A stretch of DNA of 64,000 nt from Actinacidiphila rubida (GTDB lineage Bacteria > Actinomycetota > Actinomycetes > Streptomycetales > Streptomycetaceae): assembly GCF_900110255.1 (NCBI RefSeq), contig NZ_FODD01000019.1, positions 1-64,000 of the forward strand. Direction: 5' to 3'. Within the stretch, counting starts at the first letter, position 1, and every line of letters begins with the position of its first letter. Of the stretch, positions 7,721 to 17,009 are shown one piece after another. The notes beneath the pieces are model-generated. The model was given only the letters and a program-made list of their open reading frames with translations. It had not been told where the DNA came from and did no database searches. A program made the position numbers and the translations under genes.

Positions 7721-8605
7721 ATGCGTGTCACTGTCATGCGTCCCCGACCGCGGCGGTTCCGCGCCGCCCTCACGGCTCTCGCGGTGGGCGGGCTGCTCGC
7801 CGCCGCGGGCTGCGCGGGACCGTCCTCGTCCGGCTCCACGGGCTCGCGGAGCCCCTCGGGCGGCCCGTCCGCGAGCGCGGCGCCCGGCAGCGGCGGCGGA
7901 AAGGCGGCGCCCGTCCCCAACCGGGCGGCGGCGTTCCGGAAGTGGGGCATACCGCTGCTCCCGCCGCCGCCCGCACCGCCCGCCGTCAAGCCGGTGCACA
8001 CCGGCGGCCCGCAGATACCCGTGGTCAGCCGGATACCCACCCAGCAGAAGATCGTCTTCGTCACCTTCGACGACGGGGCCGAGAAGGACCCGAAGTTCGT
8101 GGACATGATGCGGGACCTGCGGATCCCGTTCACGATGTTCCTCACCGACGCGATCATCAAGAACGACTACGGCTACTTCCGCCCGCTGCAGGCCCTGGGC
8201 AACTCGATAGAGGACCACACCCTCACCCACCCCGACCTGCGCACCAGGAGCCTGGCGCAGCAGCGCTCCGAGATCTGCGGCCAGCAGACCCGGCTCACCG
8301 GCGAGTACGGCACCCGGCCCGGCCTCTTCCGCCCGCCCTACGGCGCGTACGACGCCGCGACGCGCACCGCCGCGCAGTCCTGCGGGGGCCTGCGGGCGAT
8401 CATCCTGTGGCGCGAGTCCATGCAGATCAAGAAGGTGGCGTTCCAGGACCCCGGCAAGCGGTTCCACCCCGGCGACATCATCCTCGCCCACTTCCGCGGA
8501 CCGTCCGAACTCAAGGGCGAGACGATGACGGTGATGGTCCGGAACATGCTGCGGGAGATCGCCCGGCAGGGCTACACGGTGGCCCGCCTGGAGGACTACG
8601 TCTGA
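7721..8605 (+). CDS. Polysaccharide deacetylase (NodB-type) lipoprotein
   Basis: The 294-aa product has a basic N terminus, a hydrophobic segment and a lipobox ending AAAGC (Cys at about residue 28), so it should be a lipid-anchored exported protein. A Ser/Gly/Pro linker follows, then a NodB carbohydrate-esterase-4 domain with VTFDDG (motif 1, about residue 110), HTLTHPDL (motif 2, metal histidines) and RPPYGAYD (motif 3). It probably removes acetyl groups from a cell-wall or surface polysaccharide. ATG 7721 or 7736 could be the start; both keep the signal sequence. Confidence 0.88.
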   Translation: MRVTVMRPRPRRFRAALTALAVGGLLAAAGCAGPSSSGSTGSRSPSGGPSASAAPGSGGGKAAPVPNRAAAFRKWGIPLLPPPPAPPAVKPVHTGGPQIPVVSRIPTQQKIVFVTFDDGAEKDPKFVDMMRDLRIPFTMFLTDAIIKNDYGYFRPLQALGNSIEDHTLTHPDLRTRSLAQQRSEICGQQTRLTGEYGTRPGLFRPPYGAYDAATRTAAQSCGGLRAIILWRESMQIKKVAFQDPGKRFHPGDIILAHFRGPSELKGETMTVMVRNMLREIARQGYTVARLEDYV

Positions 8606-8642
8606 CCGCGGCTGACCGCGGCTGACCCTGTCCGACGGTCCG

Positions 8643-9857
8643 TCAGGCCCGCTGGTCGGCCGCCGTCGTCGCCCTTGCCGGTACCGCGGCCGGCCGGCCC
8701 AGCAGCATCGAGGGCGCGCCGTCCACCCGGGTCAGGAACACCGTCGCCGCGTTCGGGCCCTGCGGCTTCACGCGGCGCCGCACCTCCTCCGGCTCGACCG
8801 CGGAGCCGCGCTTCTTGACGGTGAGCGTGCCGACCTCGCGCTCGCGCAGGAGCGCCTTCAGCCGCTTGAGGTTGAACGGCAGCACGTCGGTGAGCTCGTA
8901 CGCCGTCGCGTACGGGGTGGGGCGGGCGTCGTCGGCCGTAACGTAGGCGATGGTCGGGTCGATCAGGCCGCCGCCGAGCTGCTCGGCGACCGCGGCGACC
9001 AGGTGCGCGCGGATGACCGCGCCGTCCGGCTCGTACAGGAACCGGCCCGGCGCGCGGACCACCGCGTCCGGCAGGGCGCCCTCGCCGCTCAGGGCGGCCC
9101 CGGACGGCAGCAGCGTCGCCGTGACGGCACCGGGGGACGTGCCGAACCACAGCGCGGCCTCCTTCACGTCGCCGCGGTCCGAGACCCACTCGGCCTCGGC
9201 GTCGGCCGGGACGGCGTCGTGCGGGATGCCGGGTGCGACCTTCACGGCGGCGACCGGTGCGGTGCGGGCGGCGGCCACCGCCCACGACAGCGGCGGCGAG
9301 TAGGCCTCGGGGTCGAAGATGCGGCGGCCGGCGGCGCGGCCGCGGCGGGCCGGGTCGACGAAGACGGCGTCGGCGCCGGACGTGTCGACGTCGGCGACGT
9401 CCGCGCAGCGGACCTCGACGAGGTCGGCGAGACCGAGGGCCGCCGCGTTGGCGCGGGCGACCGCGCAGGTCAGCGGGTCGCGGTCGACGGCGAGTACGGA
9501 GATTCCGGCGCGGGCCAGCGCGATGGCGTCGCCGCCGACGCCGGCGCACAGGTCCGCGAGGCGGCGGACGCCGGCGGCGCGGAAGCGGGCGGCGCGGTGG
9601 GTGGCGACCGTGGTGCGGGTCGCCTGCTCGACGCCGTCCGGCGTGAAGTACATGCGGGCGGCGTCCGCGCCGAACTTCGCGGCGGCGCGCTGCCGCAGGC
9701 GGGCCTGGCCGAGGGCGGCGGACACCAGCGGCGCCGGGTGCTCCCGGCGCAGCCGGGTCGCTGCCGCGAGCTCGTCGGGGGGGTCGTACCCCTCCAGGCC
9801 GGCGAGGAGCGCCTGCCCCTCTTCCCCGAGCAGCGCTCCGAACTCCTCCACGTCCAC
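8643..9857 (-). CDS. Class I SAM-dependent methyltransferase with THUMP-like C-terminal domain
   Basis: A 404-aa protein from the GTG at 9857 (GGGGAG lies upstream). The N-terminal helical part is followed by a Rossmann methyltransferase: SAM motif I DLCAGVGGDAIALARAG, acidic loop VLAVDRDPLT, and motif IV-like VFVDPARRG. The C-terminal part (LPFNLKRLKALLRE, GTLTVKKRG, RRVKPQGPNAATVFLTR) matches what is annotated as a THUMP-like domain in actinobacterial methyltransferases, suggesting an RNA substrate; that is inference. It diverges from groES across a 570-base region. The very long open frame extending upstream on this strand is a GC-driven shadow of groEL. Confidence 0.85.
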   Translation of the reverse strand: MDVEEFGALLGEEGQALLAGLEGYDPPDELAAATRLRREHPAPLVSAALGQARLRQRAAAKFGADAARMYFTPDGVEQATRTTVATHRAARFRAAGVRRLADLCAGVGGDAIALARAGISVLAVDRDPLTCAVARANAAALGLADLVEVRCADVADVDTSGADAVFVDPARRGRAAGRRIFDPEAYSPPLSWAVAAARTAPVAAVKVAPGIPHDAVPADAEAEWVSDRGDVKEAALWFGTSPGAVTATLLPSGAALSGEGALPDAVVRAPGRFLYEPDGAVIRAHLVAAVAEQLGGGLIDPTIAYVTADDARPTPYATAYELTDVLPFNLKRLKALLREREVGTLTVKKRGSAVEPEEVRRRVKPQGPNAATVFLTRVDGAPSMLLGRPAAVPARATTAADQRA

Positions 9858-9898
9858 GCCCCCATTCTCCCCGAAGCCCCGCACAGGGGTGCAGGCCC

Positions 9899-10090
9899 CC
9901 AGGGGCGCGAGGTCCCCCAGGCCCCGCCCGGGAGGTGCCCCCAACGCGACCAGCCGTCGCGGGTGCGCCGGATCGCCACCGGCCCGAGGGAGCAGCCCGG
10001 TCCGCCCCGGACCACCGGCCGGTGGCCGATCGCTCGCGCGGGGGCACCTGCGCCTCCCGGCCGAAGGCCGGGGGAACCTCTGCCCCCTGG
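9899..10090. repeat. Intergenic repeat copies (CTTCGGCCGGGAGG family)
   Basis: Positions 9900-9960 match 16861-16920 in the same orientation (shared AGGGGCGCG, GGTCCCCCAG, CGGGAGGTGCCCCCAACGCGAC) with about ten differences. At 10040-10090 a related copy lies in the opposite orientation (CTCCCGGCCGAAGGCCGGGGG). Each copy can fold at a GGCCTTCGGCC-type core. No gene is supported between 9858 and 10253. Confidence 0.65.
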
Positions 10091-10253
10091 AACGTTCCCC
10101 GTCGCCCGCACGGGGCGAACCGGCGTCAGGGAAGGGCGAACCGGTGCCCGTGGAGGGCGAACTCCGCGCGCCGGGAGGCGCACTCCGCGTCGGGAGGCGG
10201 CCCTCGCCCGGGGGAGGGCGGGGCCGGGGGCGGGGCGACACCTTGTCGCGCGC

Positions 10254-10280
10254 CTGGCACTCCGCTTGACCGAGTGCTAA
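10254..10280 (+). promoter_or_regulatory. CIRCE operator 1 (HrcA site)
   Basis: CTGGCACTC-N9-GAGTGCTAA matches the CIRCE consensus TTAGCACTC-N9-GAGTGCTAA. The -35 box of the groES promoter (TTGACC, 10266-10271) lies inside its spacer, so HrcA binding would exclude RNA polymerase. Confidence 0.93.
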
Positions 10281-10294
10281 GACCGTCCTAGTCT
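10266..10294 (+). promoter_or_regulatory. groES-groEL1 promoter
   Basis: TTGACC (10266-10271), a 17-base spacer and TAGTCT (10289-10294) form a vegetative-type promoter between two CIRCE sites. Transcription would start near 10301, inside the second CIRCE. Confidence 0.8.
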
Positions 10295-10299
10295 CGACC

Positions 10300-10326
10300 C
10301 TGGCACTCGGCCCTGCTGAGTGCCAG
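10300..10326 (+). promoter_or_regulatory. CIRCE operator 2 (HrcA site)
   Basis: CTGGCACTC-N9-GAGTGCCAG is a perfect dyad with the CIRCE spacing, placed just downstream of the -10 box and covering the predicted start point. Confidence 0.9.
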
Positions 10327-10427
10327 CACTCAGCGACGGGCAGGTCCGGCACCCGCGACGACGGGCCTACCAGGTCGCCGACCCTGACAGACACTCCCGT
10401 GAGCCCTTTGAAGGGGGAGGTCGGATC

Positions 10428-10736
10428 GTGACGACCGCCAGCACCAAGGTTGCCATCAAGCCGCTTGAGGACCGCATCGTGGTCCAGCCGCTCGATGCCG
10501 AGCAGACCACGGCCTCCGGCCTGGTCATCCCGGACACCGCCAAGGAGAAGCCCCAGGAGGGCGTCGTCCTGGCCGTGGGCCCGGGCCGCTTCGAGGACGG
10601 CAACCGCCTGCCGCTCGACGTCGCCGTCGGCGACGTCGTGCTGTACAGCAAGTACGGCGGCACCGAGGTGAAGTACAACGGCGAGGAGTACCTCGTCCTC
10701 TCGGCTCGCGACGTCCTCGCGATCGTCGAGAAGTAA
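10428..10736 (+). CDS. groES: Co-chaperonin GroES
   Basis: GroES caps the GroEL folding chamber. The 102-aa product carries the family's KPLEDRIVVQ N terminus, the mobile loop around EQTTASGLVIPDTAKEKPQEG, and GDVVLYSKYGGTEVKY. The GTG start is preceded by GGGGGAGG. It is transcribed from a promoter flanked by two CIRCE operators, so it should be heat-inducible through HrcA. A hairpin lies in the 114-base gap before groEL1. Confidence 0.98.
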   Translation: MTTASTKVAIKPLEDRIVVQPLDAEQTTASGLVIPDTAKEKPQEGVVLAVGPGRFEDGNRLPLDVAVGDVVLYSKYGGTEVKYNGEEYLVLSARDVLAIVEK

Positions 10737-10766
10737 GTCCAACGGCGCCAGCGCGCGACCGTGATC

Positions 10767-10809
10767 CCGCCCCGGGTTGTCCGTGTCCTTGAGGCCGGGC
10801 CCGGGGCGG
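10767..10809 (+). promoter_or_regulatory. Stem-loop between groES and groEL1
   Basis: CCGCCCCGGG (10767-10776) pairs with CCCGGGGCGG (10800-10809) across a 23-base loop. It could be an RNA processing or partial termination site that makes groES and groEL1 levels differ. Confidence 0.5.
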
Positions 10810-10850
10810 TTTCCGTGACACACGACGACAAGACGAGGTAGTTCGCAGGC

Positions 10851-12473
<1,623 letters not shown>

Positions 12474-12498
12474 CGCGAGCGCGCTCCGCACCGCGGCC

Positions 12499-12533
12499 TG
12501 AGGCCCGGCGTCCCCTCGGGGCGCTGGGCCTCA
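12499..12533 (+). terminator. groEL1 terminator hairpin
   Basis: TGAGGCCCGGCG (12499-12510) pairs with CGCTGGGCCTCA (12522-12533, one G-U pair); the loop contains a further CCCC/GGGG pairing. It stands between groEL1 and the convergent gene ending at 12550. Confidence 0.75.
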
Positions 12534-12549
12534 CCCGTGCCGGGGCCCG

Positions 12550-13254
12550 TCAGGACGGCATGCTGACGACGCCGAGCTGGCGCATCATGCCGAGCGTGTC
12601 CCAGTGCCACCAGCCCTCGGCGATCAGCCGGTCGCGGAAGGCGAACGTGGTGGTGCCGGACATGTCGACGGTCCTGCCGCTCGCCGGGATGCCGCGCAGC
12701 GGGCCGGTGTTGGTGCCGTGCCACGTCCACCGGGTCGCCACCCGGTCGCCCTCGGCGATCTGGTCCTCGACGGTGAACGCGAAGTCGGGGAACGCGTCGC
12801 GGTAGCCGAGGGTCTCCTCGCGGAACGCGTCGACGCCGCGGGTCTCGGTGCCCTTGGCCATGTCGTGGTCGAGGTAGTCCTCGGCGAACAGCGCGCGGTA
12901 CGCGGCCGGCTCGTCGCGCCCGCACGTGTCGAGCAGGAAGCTGCGCACGGCGTCCTTGTTGAGCTGCTCGTCGCGCACCACGTCGAGGTCGGTGAACGTC
13001 GGCGTCTCGTCGCAGAGCGCGACCATCTCCTCGAAGATCCGGCTGGTCTCGGGCAGGCCGGAGTTCCGCATCGCGTCCTCGTAGGACGGGAACTCCACGA
13101 TCTCCACGTAGTGGCCGTCGGTGGCCCGGTCCCTGCCGACGACCGCGTGGGTGGCGGTGCGCCTGCCGCGCGTGACCTCGACCCAGGTGTCCATGAGCCG
13201 GTTCATTTCGTCGTACTTGCTGGTCTTGCAGTCGATGAGCTGGACGAACGTCAT
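12550..13254 (-). CDS. Two-domain protein: dimeric alpha-beta barrel-like plus SnoaL-like ester cyclase
   Basis: A 234-aa protein from the ATG at 13254 (GAGGAGG upstream). The first about 95 residues (FVQLIDCKTSKYDEMNRLMD, THAVVGRDR, YVEIVEFPSYEDA) resemble the antibiotic-biosynthesis-monooxygenase-like ferredoxin-fold barrel. Residues about 110-234 (YRALFAEDYLDHD, VDAFREETLGYRDAFPDF, RWTWHGTNTGPLRGIPASG, GWWHWDTLGMMRQLG) match the SnoaL-like ester-cyclase family of the NTF2 superfamily. The combination suggests a small-molecule enzyme. No biosynthetic cluster surrounds it, and its substrate is unknown. Confidence 0.82.
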   Translation of the reverse strand: MTFVQLIDCKTSKYDEMNRLMDTWVEVTRGRRTATHAVVGRDRATDGHYVEIVEFPSYEDAMRNSGLPETSRIFEEMVALCDETPTFTDLDVVRDEQLNKDAVRSFLLDTCGRDEPAAYRALFAEDYLDHDMAKGTETRGVDAFREETLGYRDAFPDFAFTVEDQIAEGDRVATRWTWHGTNTGPLRGIPASGRTVDMSGTTTFAFRDRLIAEGWWHWDTLGMMRQLGVVSMPS

Positions 13255-13349
13255 GGCGCCTCCTCGGTCCACGCCGGTCCACCTGTCCCCTGTCCATTTT
13301 AGGGCGGTTCGCGACGTGGACTCCGGGGCGTGGAGCGCGGCCGGGCGCC

Positions 13350-14150
13350 TCAGCGGGGCGTCCGCGGACCCGGCGGGTTCTTGGGGTCGTAGCGGCGGCC
13401 GGTGCGGGTGGACGCGGCGGCGAACATCCGGGTCGGGGTGTGCCGGGCCAGCGCGACGGCGAGCTTGTAGCGCGGGTCGGGCACGCTGACCGTGCGGCCG
13501 CGGGCCAGGTCGCGCAGGGCCGCCGCCACCACCTTGTCGGCGTCGAGCCACGCCCACGAGGGCAGCGCGTCCGCGTTCATGCCGGCCCGCGCGTGGAACT
13601 CGGTCCGTACGAAGCCCGGGCACAGCGCGAGGAGGCGGACACCGCTGCCGCGCAGTTCCTGCGCGGCTCCCTCGGTGAAGCGGACCACCCACGCCTTGCT
13701 CGCGCCGTACGTGCCGCGCGGCATGAACGCGGCGACCGACGCCACGTTGACGACGGCGCCGCGTCCGCGCTCCCGCATGCCCTCGGCGGCGGCCGCGGTC
13801 AGCCGCAGCACGGCCTCGCAGTGCAGCCGCAGCATGCGCAGCTCGTCGGCCATCGGGGCCACGAGGAACGTGCCGCGGTTGCCGAAGCCGGCGTTGTTGA
13901 CGAGCAGGTCGACCGGCCGGGATGCGTCGCGCAGCCGCTCCTCGACGGCCGCGATACCCGGCTCCGTGGCGAGGTCGGCGGCCAGCACCTCGACCGCCAC
14001 CCCGTACCGCTCCCGCAGCTCGTCCGCGGTCCGCCCGAGTCGCTCCTCGTCGCGCGAGACGAGTACCAACGCATGCCCTTTCGCGGCCAGTTGACGGGCG
14101 AACGCGGCTCCGATGCCCGCGGTGGGGCCGGTCACCAGTGAGGTGGTCAT
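13350..14150 (-). CDS. Short-chain dehydrogenase/reductase
   Basis: A 266-aa classical SDR. The nucleotide-binding loop is TGPTAGIGAAFA (about residues 7-18), followed by an acidic/basic coenzyme region (VSRDEERL, suggesting NADP(H)), NNAGFGNRG, the catalytic serine in NVASVAAF and the YGASK pair. The C-terminal tail is basic. It resembles the broad YdfG/DltE-like SDR group with unassigned substrates. It lies upstream of, and on the same strand as, the SnoaL-like gene. Confidence 0.9.
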   Translation of the reverse strand: MTTSLVTGPTAGIGAAFARQLAAKGHALVLVSRDEERLGRTADELRERYGVAVEVLAADLATEPGIAAVEERLRDASRPVDLLVNNAGFGNRGTFLVAPMADELRMLRLHCEAVLRLTAAAAEGMRERGRGAVVNVASVAAFMPRGTYGASKAWVVRFTEGAAQELRGSGVRLLALCPGFVRTEFHARAGMNADALPSWAWLDADKVVAAALRDLARGRTVSVPDPRYKLAVALARHTPTRMFAAASTRTGRRYDPKNPPGPRTPR

Positions 14151-14188
14151 AGCCGAAGCCTAGGACGCGCCCCCGGGGGGCGGGAGCG

Positions 14189-14863
14189 CTATCGCGCCAC
14201 GCCTCGGGACAGCCGGTCCTGGACGGACGTGAGGTACGACGTGTTGAGGGTGTCCCGTGCGGCGAGCACCCGCGGCAGCAGTGCGGGCTCGGTCGTCATC
14301 GCGCGGAACAGGAACGCGACGGTCACCTCGTGGTCCGGGCGCGACAGCACGGTGACGGGGTCGCCGGGCGCGACCGGCCCGGGGACCACGACGCGGAAGA
14401 ACGGGCCGGGGCGGACGGCCTGCGTGAAGCGCTTCACCCAGCCCTTCTCGTCCAGCCGGCCGGCGAAGGTGCGGCACGGGATCCGTCCGGAGGTCACCTC
14501 CAGCACCAGGTGTTCGCCGATCCGCCAGCGCTCGCCAACCAGCGCGGCGTTGACGTCGATGCCGGTGGTGGTGAGGTTCTCGCCGAACATCCCGGGCATC
14601 AGGGGCCGGCCCAGCTCCCGCTCCCAGTGGTCCAGGTCCTCGCGGGCGTAGGCGTACACGGCCTGGTCGTCGCCGCCGTGGAAGCGCAGGTCGCAGACCG
14701 TGTCCCCGGCCAGGCCGCCGCCGGCCGAGCCGCGCGGGCCCGGCGCGGCCACCCGCACGGGGCCGTCCGCCGGGCGCTTGTCGATGCCGGTGACGCCGCC
14801 CGCGCTGTCCGTGTAGGGGACGGCCATAGGGCGGGAGACGTTCACGGAGAGCACGTGGGGCAT
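14189..14863 (-). CDS. MOSC-domain protein (copy 1)
   Basis: A 224-aa stand-alone MOSC protein of the YiiM type. MOSC domains handle molybdenum cofactor or related sulfur and metal chemistry through a conserved cysteine. Visible family blocks are SVNVSRP at the N terminus, RFHGGDDQAVYAYAREDLDHWE, GMFGENLTTTGID, the conserved Cys in RIPCRTFAG, and a three-helix C-terminal domain. It starts 10 bases after the end of a second, similar MOSC gene, so the pair is a tandem duplication within one operon. Function is probably N-hydroxylated base or oxidative-stress related, by analogy with YiiM only. Confidence 0.9.
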   Translation of the reverse strand: MPHVLSVNVSRPMAVPYTDSAGGVTGIDKRPADGPVRVAAPGPRGSAGGGLAGDTVCDLRFHGGDDQAVYAYAREDLDHWERELGRPLMPGMFGENLTTTGIDVNAALVGERWRIGEHLVLEVTSGRIPCRTFAGRLDEKGWVKRFTQAVRPGPFFRVVVPGPVAPGDPVTVLSRPDHEVTVAFLFRAMTTEPALLPRVLAARDTLNTSYLTSVQDRLSRGVAR

Positions 14864-14872
14864 GGGTGCACC

Positions 14873-15547
14873 TTACGAGGTCGCGTCGGGCCGGGTGCGG
14901 GACAGCCGGCGCCGGACCGCCTCGTGGTCCTCGGGTGGAAGTCCCGGCAGGTCGGCCAGCAGCGGCAGCAGCTCCGGCTCTGAGGTGAACGCCCGGAAGC
15001 TCTCGGCGACGGTCACCCGGCGGTCGTCCGGACGCGACTCCACGGTCAGCTCGTCGCCCGCCGCGAGCTCGCCGGGCTCGACGACCCGCAGGTACGGGCC
15101 CGGGCGGACGGCCCGCGTGAACGTCCGCAGCCAGCCCTCCTCGTCCAGCCAGCCGGCGAACGTCGCACACGGGATGCGCGGGCACGACACCTCCAGCAGC
15201 ACCGAGCCGATCCGCCAGCGCTCGCCGATCAGCGCGGCGTTGACGTCGATGCCGGTGGTGGTGAGGTTCTCGCCGAACGCGCCGGAGGCCAGGGGGCGGC
15301 CCAGTTCCCCTTCCCAGTGGTCGAGGTCCTCCCGGGCGTACGCGTAGACCGCCTGGTAGTCGCCACCGTGGTGGCGGACGTCATGGACCCGGTCGCCGGC
15401 CAGGCCCACCGCGCCGGTGCCCTTCGGCCCCGGGGACGTCACCGCGACGGGGCCAGCCACCGGCTGCTTGTCGATGCCGGTCGACGGCAGGCGCTTCCAC
15501 GGGTTCGGCCGCGGGCGCCCGACGTTGACGCTGAGGACGTGGGGCAC
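14873..15547 (-). CDS. MOSC-domain protein (copy 2)
   Basis: Also 224 aa, from the GTG at 15547 (GGAGGG upstream), with the same blocks as its neighbour: VRHHGGDYQAVYAYAREDLDHWE, GAFGENLTTTGID, conserved Cys in RIPCATFAGWL. The central parts of the two genes are nearly identical in DNA (about 14520-14590 versus 15210-15280), while the ends differ. That pattern fits a tandem duplication with selection or gene conversion in the active-site region. It starts two bases after the stop of the GNAT gene, so the order GNAT, MOSC2, MOSC1 is probably one transcript. Confidence 0.9.
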   Translation of the reverse strand: MPHVLSVNVGRPRPNPWKRLPSTGIDKQPVAGPVAVTSPGPKGTGAVGLAGDRVHDVRHHGGDYQAVYAYAREDLDHWEGELGRPLASGAFGENLTTTGIDVNAALIGERWRIGSVLLEVSCPRIPCATFAGWLDEEGWLRTFTRAVRPGPYLRVVEPGELAAGDELTVESRPDDRRVTVAESFRAFTSEPELLPLLADLPGLPPEDHEAVRRRLSRTRPDATS

Positions 15548-15549
15548 GG

Positions 15550-16326
15550 TCAGCCCTCCCGGAGGTACGGGGTCGTGGTGCTGAGCTCGGCGAAGCCGAG
15601 GCGCTTCAGGATCGGGCGGCTGTCGTCGGAGGCGTCGACCTGCAGGTAGCGGATACCGCGGGTGGCGGCGAGGCCCGCCCGGTGGACGACGAGCGCGCGG
15701 TAGATGCCGCGGCCGCGCCACTCGGCGCGGGTGCCGCCGCCCCACAGGCTCGCGAAGTCCGTGCCCGGATGGACCTCCATCCGGGCCGAGCACACCGGCA
15801 CGTCGCCGGCCATCGCCACGAGCAGTGTCAGCGTGCCGTCCGCGGTGCGCGGCAGCTCTTCGAGGAGGCGGGCGTGCAGGCGGGCGGCGCTGGTGCCGAA
15901 GGCCGCCTCGTGGGCGGCCGCGACGAGGGCGACGCCGGCGGCGTCGGTCACCGTCTCCAGCCGGACGCCGTCCGGCAGCCGGACGTCCCGCGGCAGCGCG
16001 GCCACCTCCGCGACCATCAGCGTCTCCCTCGGCTCCGCGACGAAGGCGGCGCGGCGCAGGCGGTCGCCGAGGTCCGCGGGGCGGTCGTGGCCGTACAGCT
16101 TCCACTCCAGCTCCTTGCCCTCCGGGCCGGACAGCCAGGTCACCTGCGCGTCGATCTCCGCGTCCGCGGTGGTCTCGTCGAGGTCGGACCAGATGACGGC
16201 GGCCCAGTCGCTGCCGCTGTGCCGGCGAACCCGTGCGGTGGGTTCGACGTGCACGTCGGGGCCCTCTGGTGCGGCGTCGCGGCGCATCTGGCGGTCGAAC
16301 TCGGCGAGTACGTGTGCGTGGTCCAT
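15550..16326 (-). CDS. GNAT-family N-acetyltransferase
   Basis: A 258-aa protein from the ATG at 16326. The N-terminal half has no recognisable motif (about residues 1-120). The C-terminal half is a GNAT domain with the acetyl-CoA loop in RAEWRGRGIYRALV and a final ILKRLGFAELSTTTPY, where a Tyr could be the general acid. The substrate is unknown. The open frame continues upstream only into repeats. A perfect 17-bp dyad lies just before the start codon. It heads a three-gene operon with two MOSC genes. Confidence 0.85.
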   Translation of the reverse strand: MDHAHVLAEFDRQMRRDAAPEGPDVHVEPTARVRRHSGSDWAAVIWSDLDETTADAEIDAQVTWLSGPEGKELEWKLYGHDRPADLGDRLRRAAFVAEPRETLMVAEVAALPRDVRLPDGVRLETVTDAAGVALVAAAHEAAFGTSAARLHARLLEELPRTADGTLTLLVAMAGDVPVCSARMEVHPGTDFASLWGGGTRAEWRGRGIYRALVVHRAGLAATRGIRYLQVDASDDSRPILKRLGFAELSTTTPYLREG

Positions 16327-16335
16327 CCCCGCATT

Positions 16336-16352
16336 GCAGCACGTAGTGCTGC
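16336..16352. promoter_or_regulatory. Perfect 17-bp dyad before the GNAT-MOSC operon
   Basis: GCAGCAC-GTA-GTGCTGC is a perfect inverted repeat ending ten bases upstream of the GNAT start codon (minus strand). A dimeric repressor bound here would block initiation. No regulator gene for it is recognisable nearby. Confidence 0.45.
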
Positions 16353-16479
16353 GTCCACCAACGGAATTACCTCGGGCCCCCCGGGGTTCGGCCGGCGGGT
16401 TGCCCCCGGGGCCTGCTCGTTTCCACCGGCCGGTGGGTGGCTCGGCTTCCGGGGTGCCCCTTGCGGTGCGTTGCCGTGT

Positions 16480-16521
16480 CCCGGCCGGTGGTGGGTTGCT
16501 CGCGCAGTTCCCCGCGCCCCC
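16480..16521 (-). repeat. Third copy of the GGGGCGCGGGGAACTGCGCG repeat
   Basis: On the minus strand this reads GGGGGCGCGGGGAACTGCGCGA followed by GCAACCCACCACCGGCCGG. It matches the second copy near position 152 and sits directly inside the second inverted-repeat arm. Confidence 0.75.
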
Positions 16522-16526
16522 AATTT

Positions 16527-16591
16527 CGTGCCCTTTGTCCATGGGGTCGGGGGCGCTCCGGAAGCGTCTCCTCGGAAATGTGCATACGGGT
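16527..16591 (-). repeat. Arm B of the 16.5-kb-spaced inverted repeat
   Basis: Reverse complement of positions 1-65 with a single difference that I can see. Both arms are followed on their inner side by the GGGGCGCGGGGAACTGCGCG repeat, so the shared unit is larger than 65 bases but diverges. It lies between the GNAT gene and the aminotransferase gene. Confidence 0.9.
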
Positions 16592-17009
16592 ACCGCCACC
16601 GACTTGCCCGGGGGCCGCGCACATTTCTCTGCGGGGAGCACTTCCTCCCCACCCCCTCCCGCTTAGACACCGTGCGGCGGGGGACATCGACACAGCCAAT
16701 GTCCCCCGCAGACGGGGACGGGCCGGAGGGGGACGATCCGGGTGTGTCCCCGCAGAGCTTTGCAAGGCCCCGGCCCACCAATCTGGAAGAAGCCGCCATG
16801 CAAAGGTCGAGGAGACACTCCCGGAGTGGCCCCTGACCCCACCCACGGACGTGCACCGCCAGGGGCGCGGGGTCCCCCAGCCTTCGGCCGGGAGGTGCCC
16901 CCAACGCGACAAGCCACGACGGCGCGGCACAGGCCGGAACAAGCCCCGGGGGCACCCCGTTGGCCGAGCAAGCCCCGGAGGCACACCCCGTTGGGCCCCG
17001 GAGGGAGGT
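16592..17009. other. Non-coding interval with hairpin and diverged repeat copies
   Basis: No gene is supported. It contains a dyad (16677-16687 with 16699-16709, 11-bp arms GCGGGGGACAT and 11-base loop), a diverged direct copy of arm A at about 16806-16852 (GAGGAGACACTCCCGGAGTGG) and a CTTCGGCCGGGAGG repeat at 16861-16920. Short repeats of GCCCCGGRGGCACCCCGTTGG follow at about 16943-17000. It looks like a repository of degenerate repeat elements. Confidence 0.6.

Noticed and set aside
16677..16709. Hairpin with 11-bp GCGGGGGACAT arms as a possible mobile-element end
   Set aside because: No transposase, target-site duplication or matching distant end was found; it is more simply a structure within degenerate repeats.
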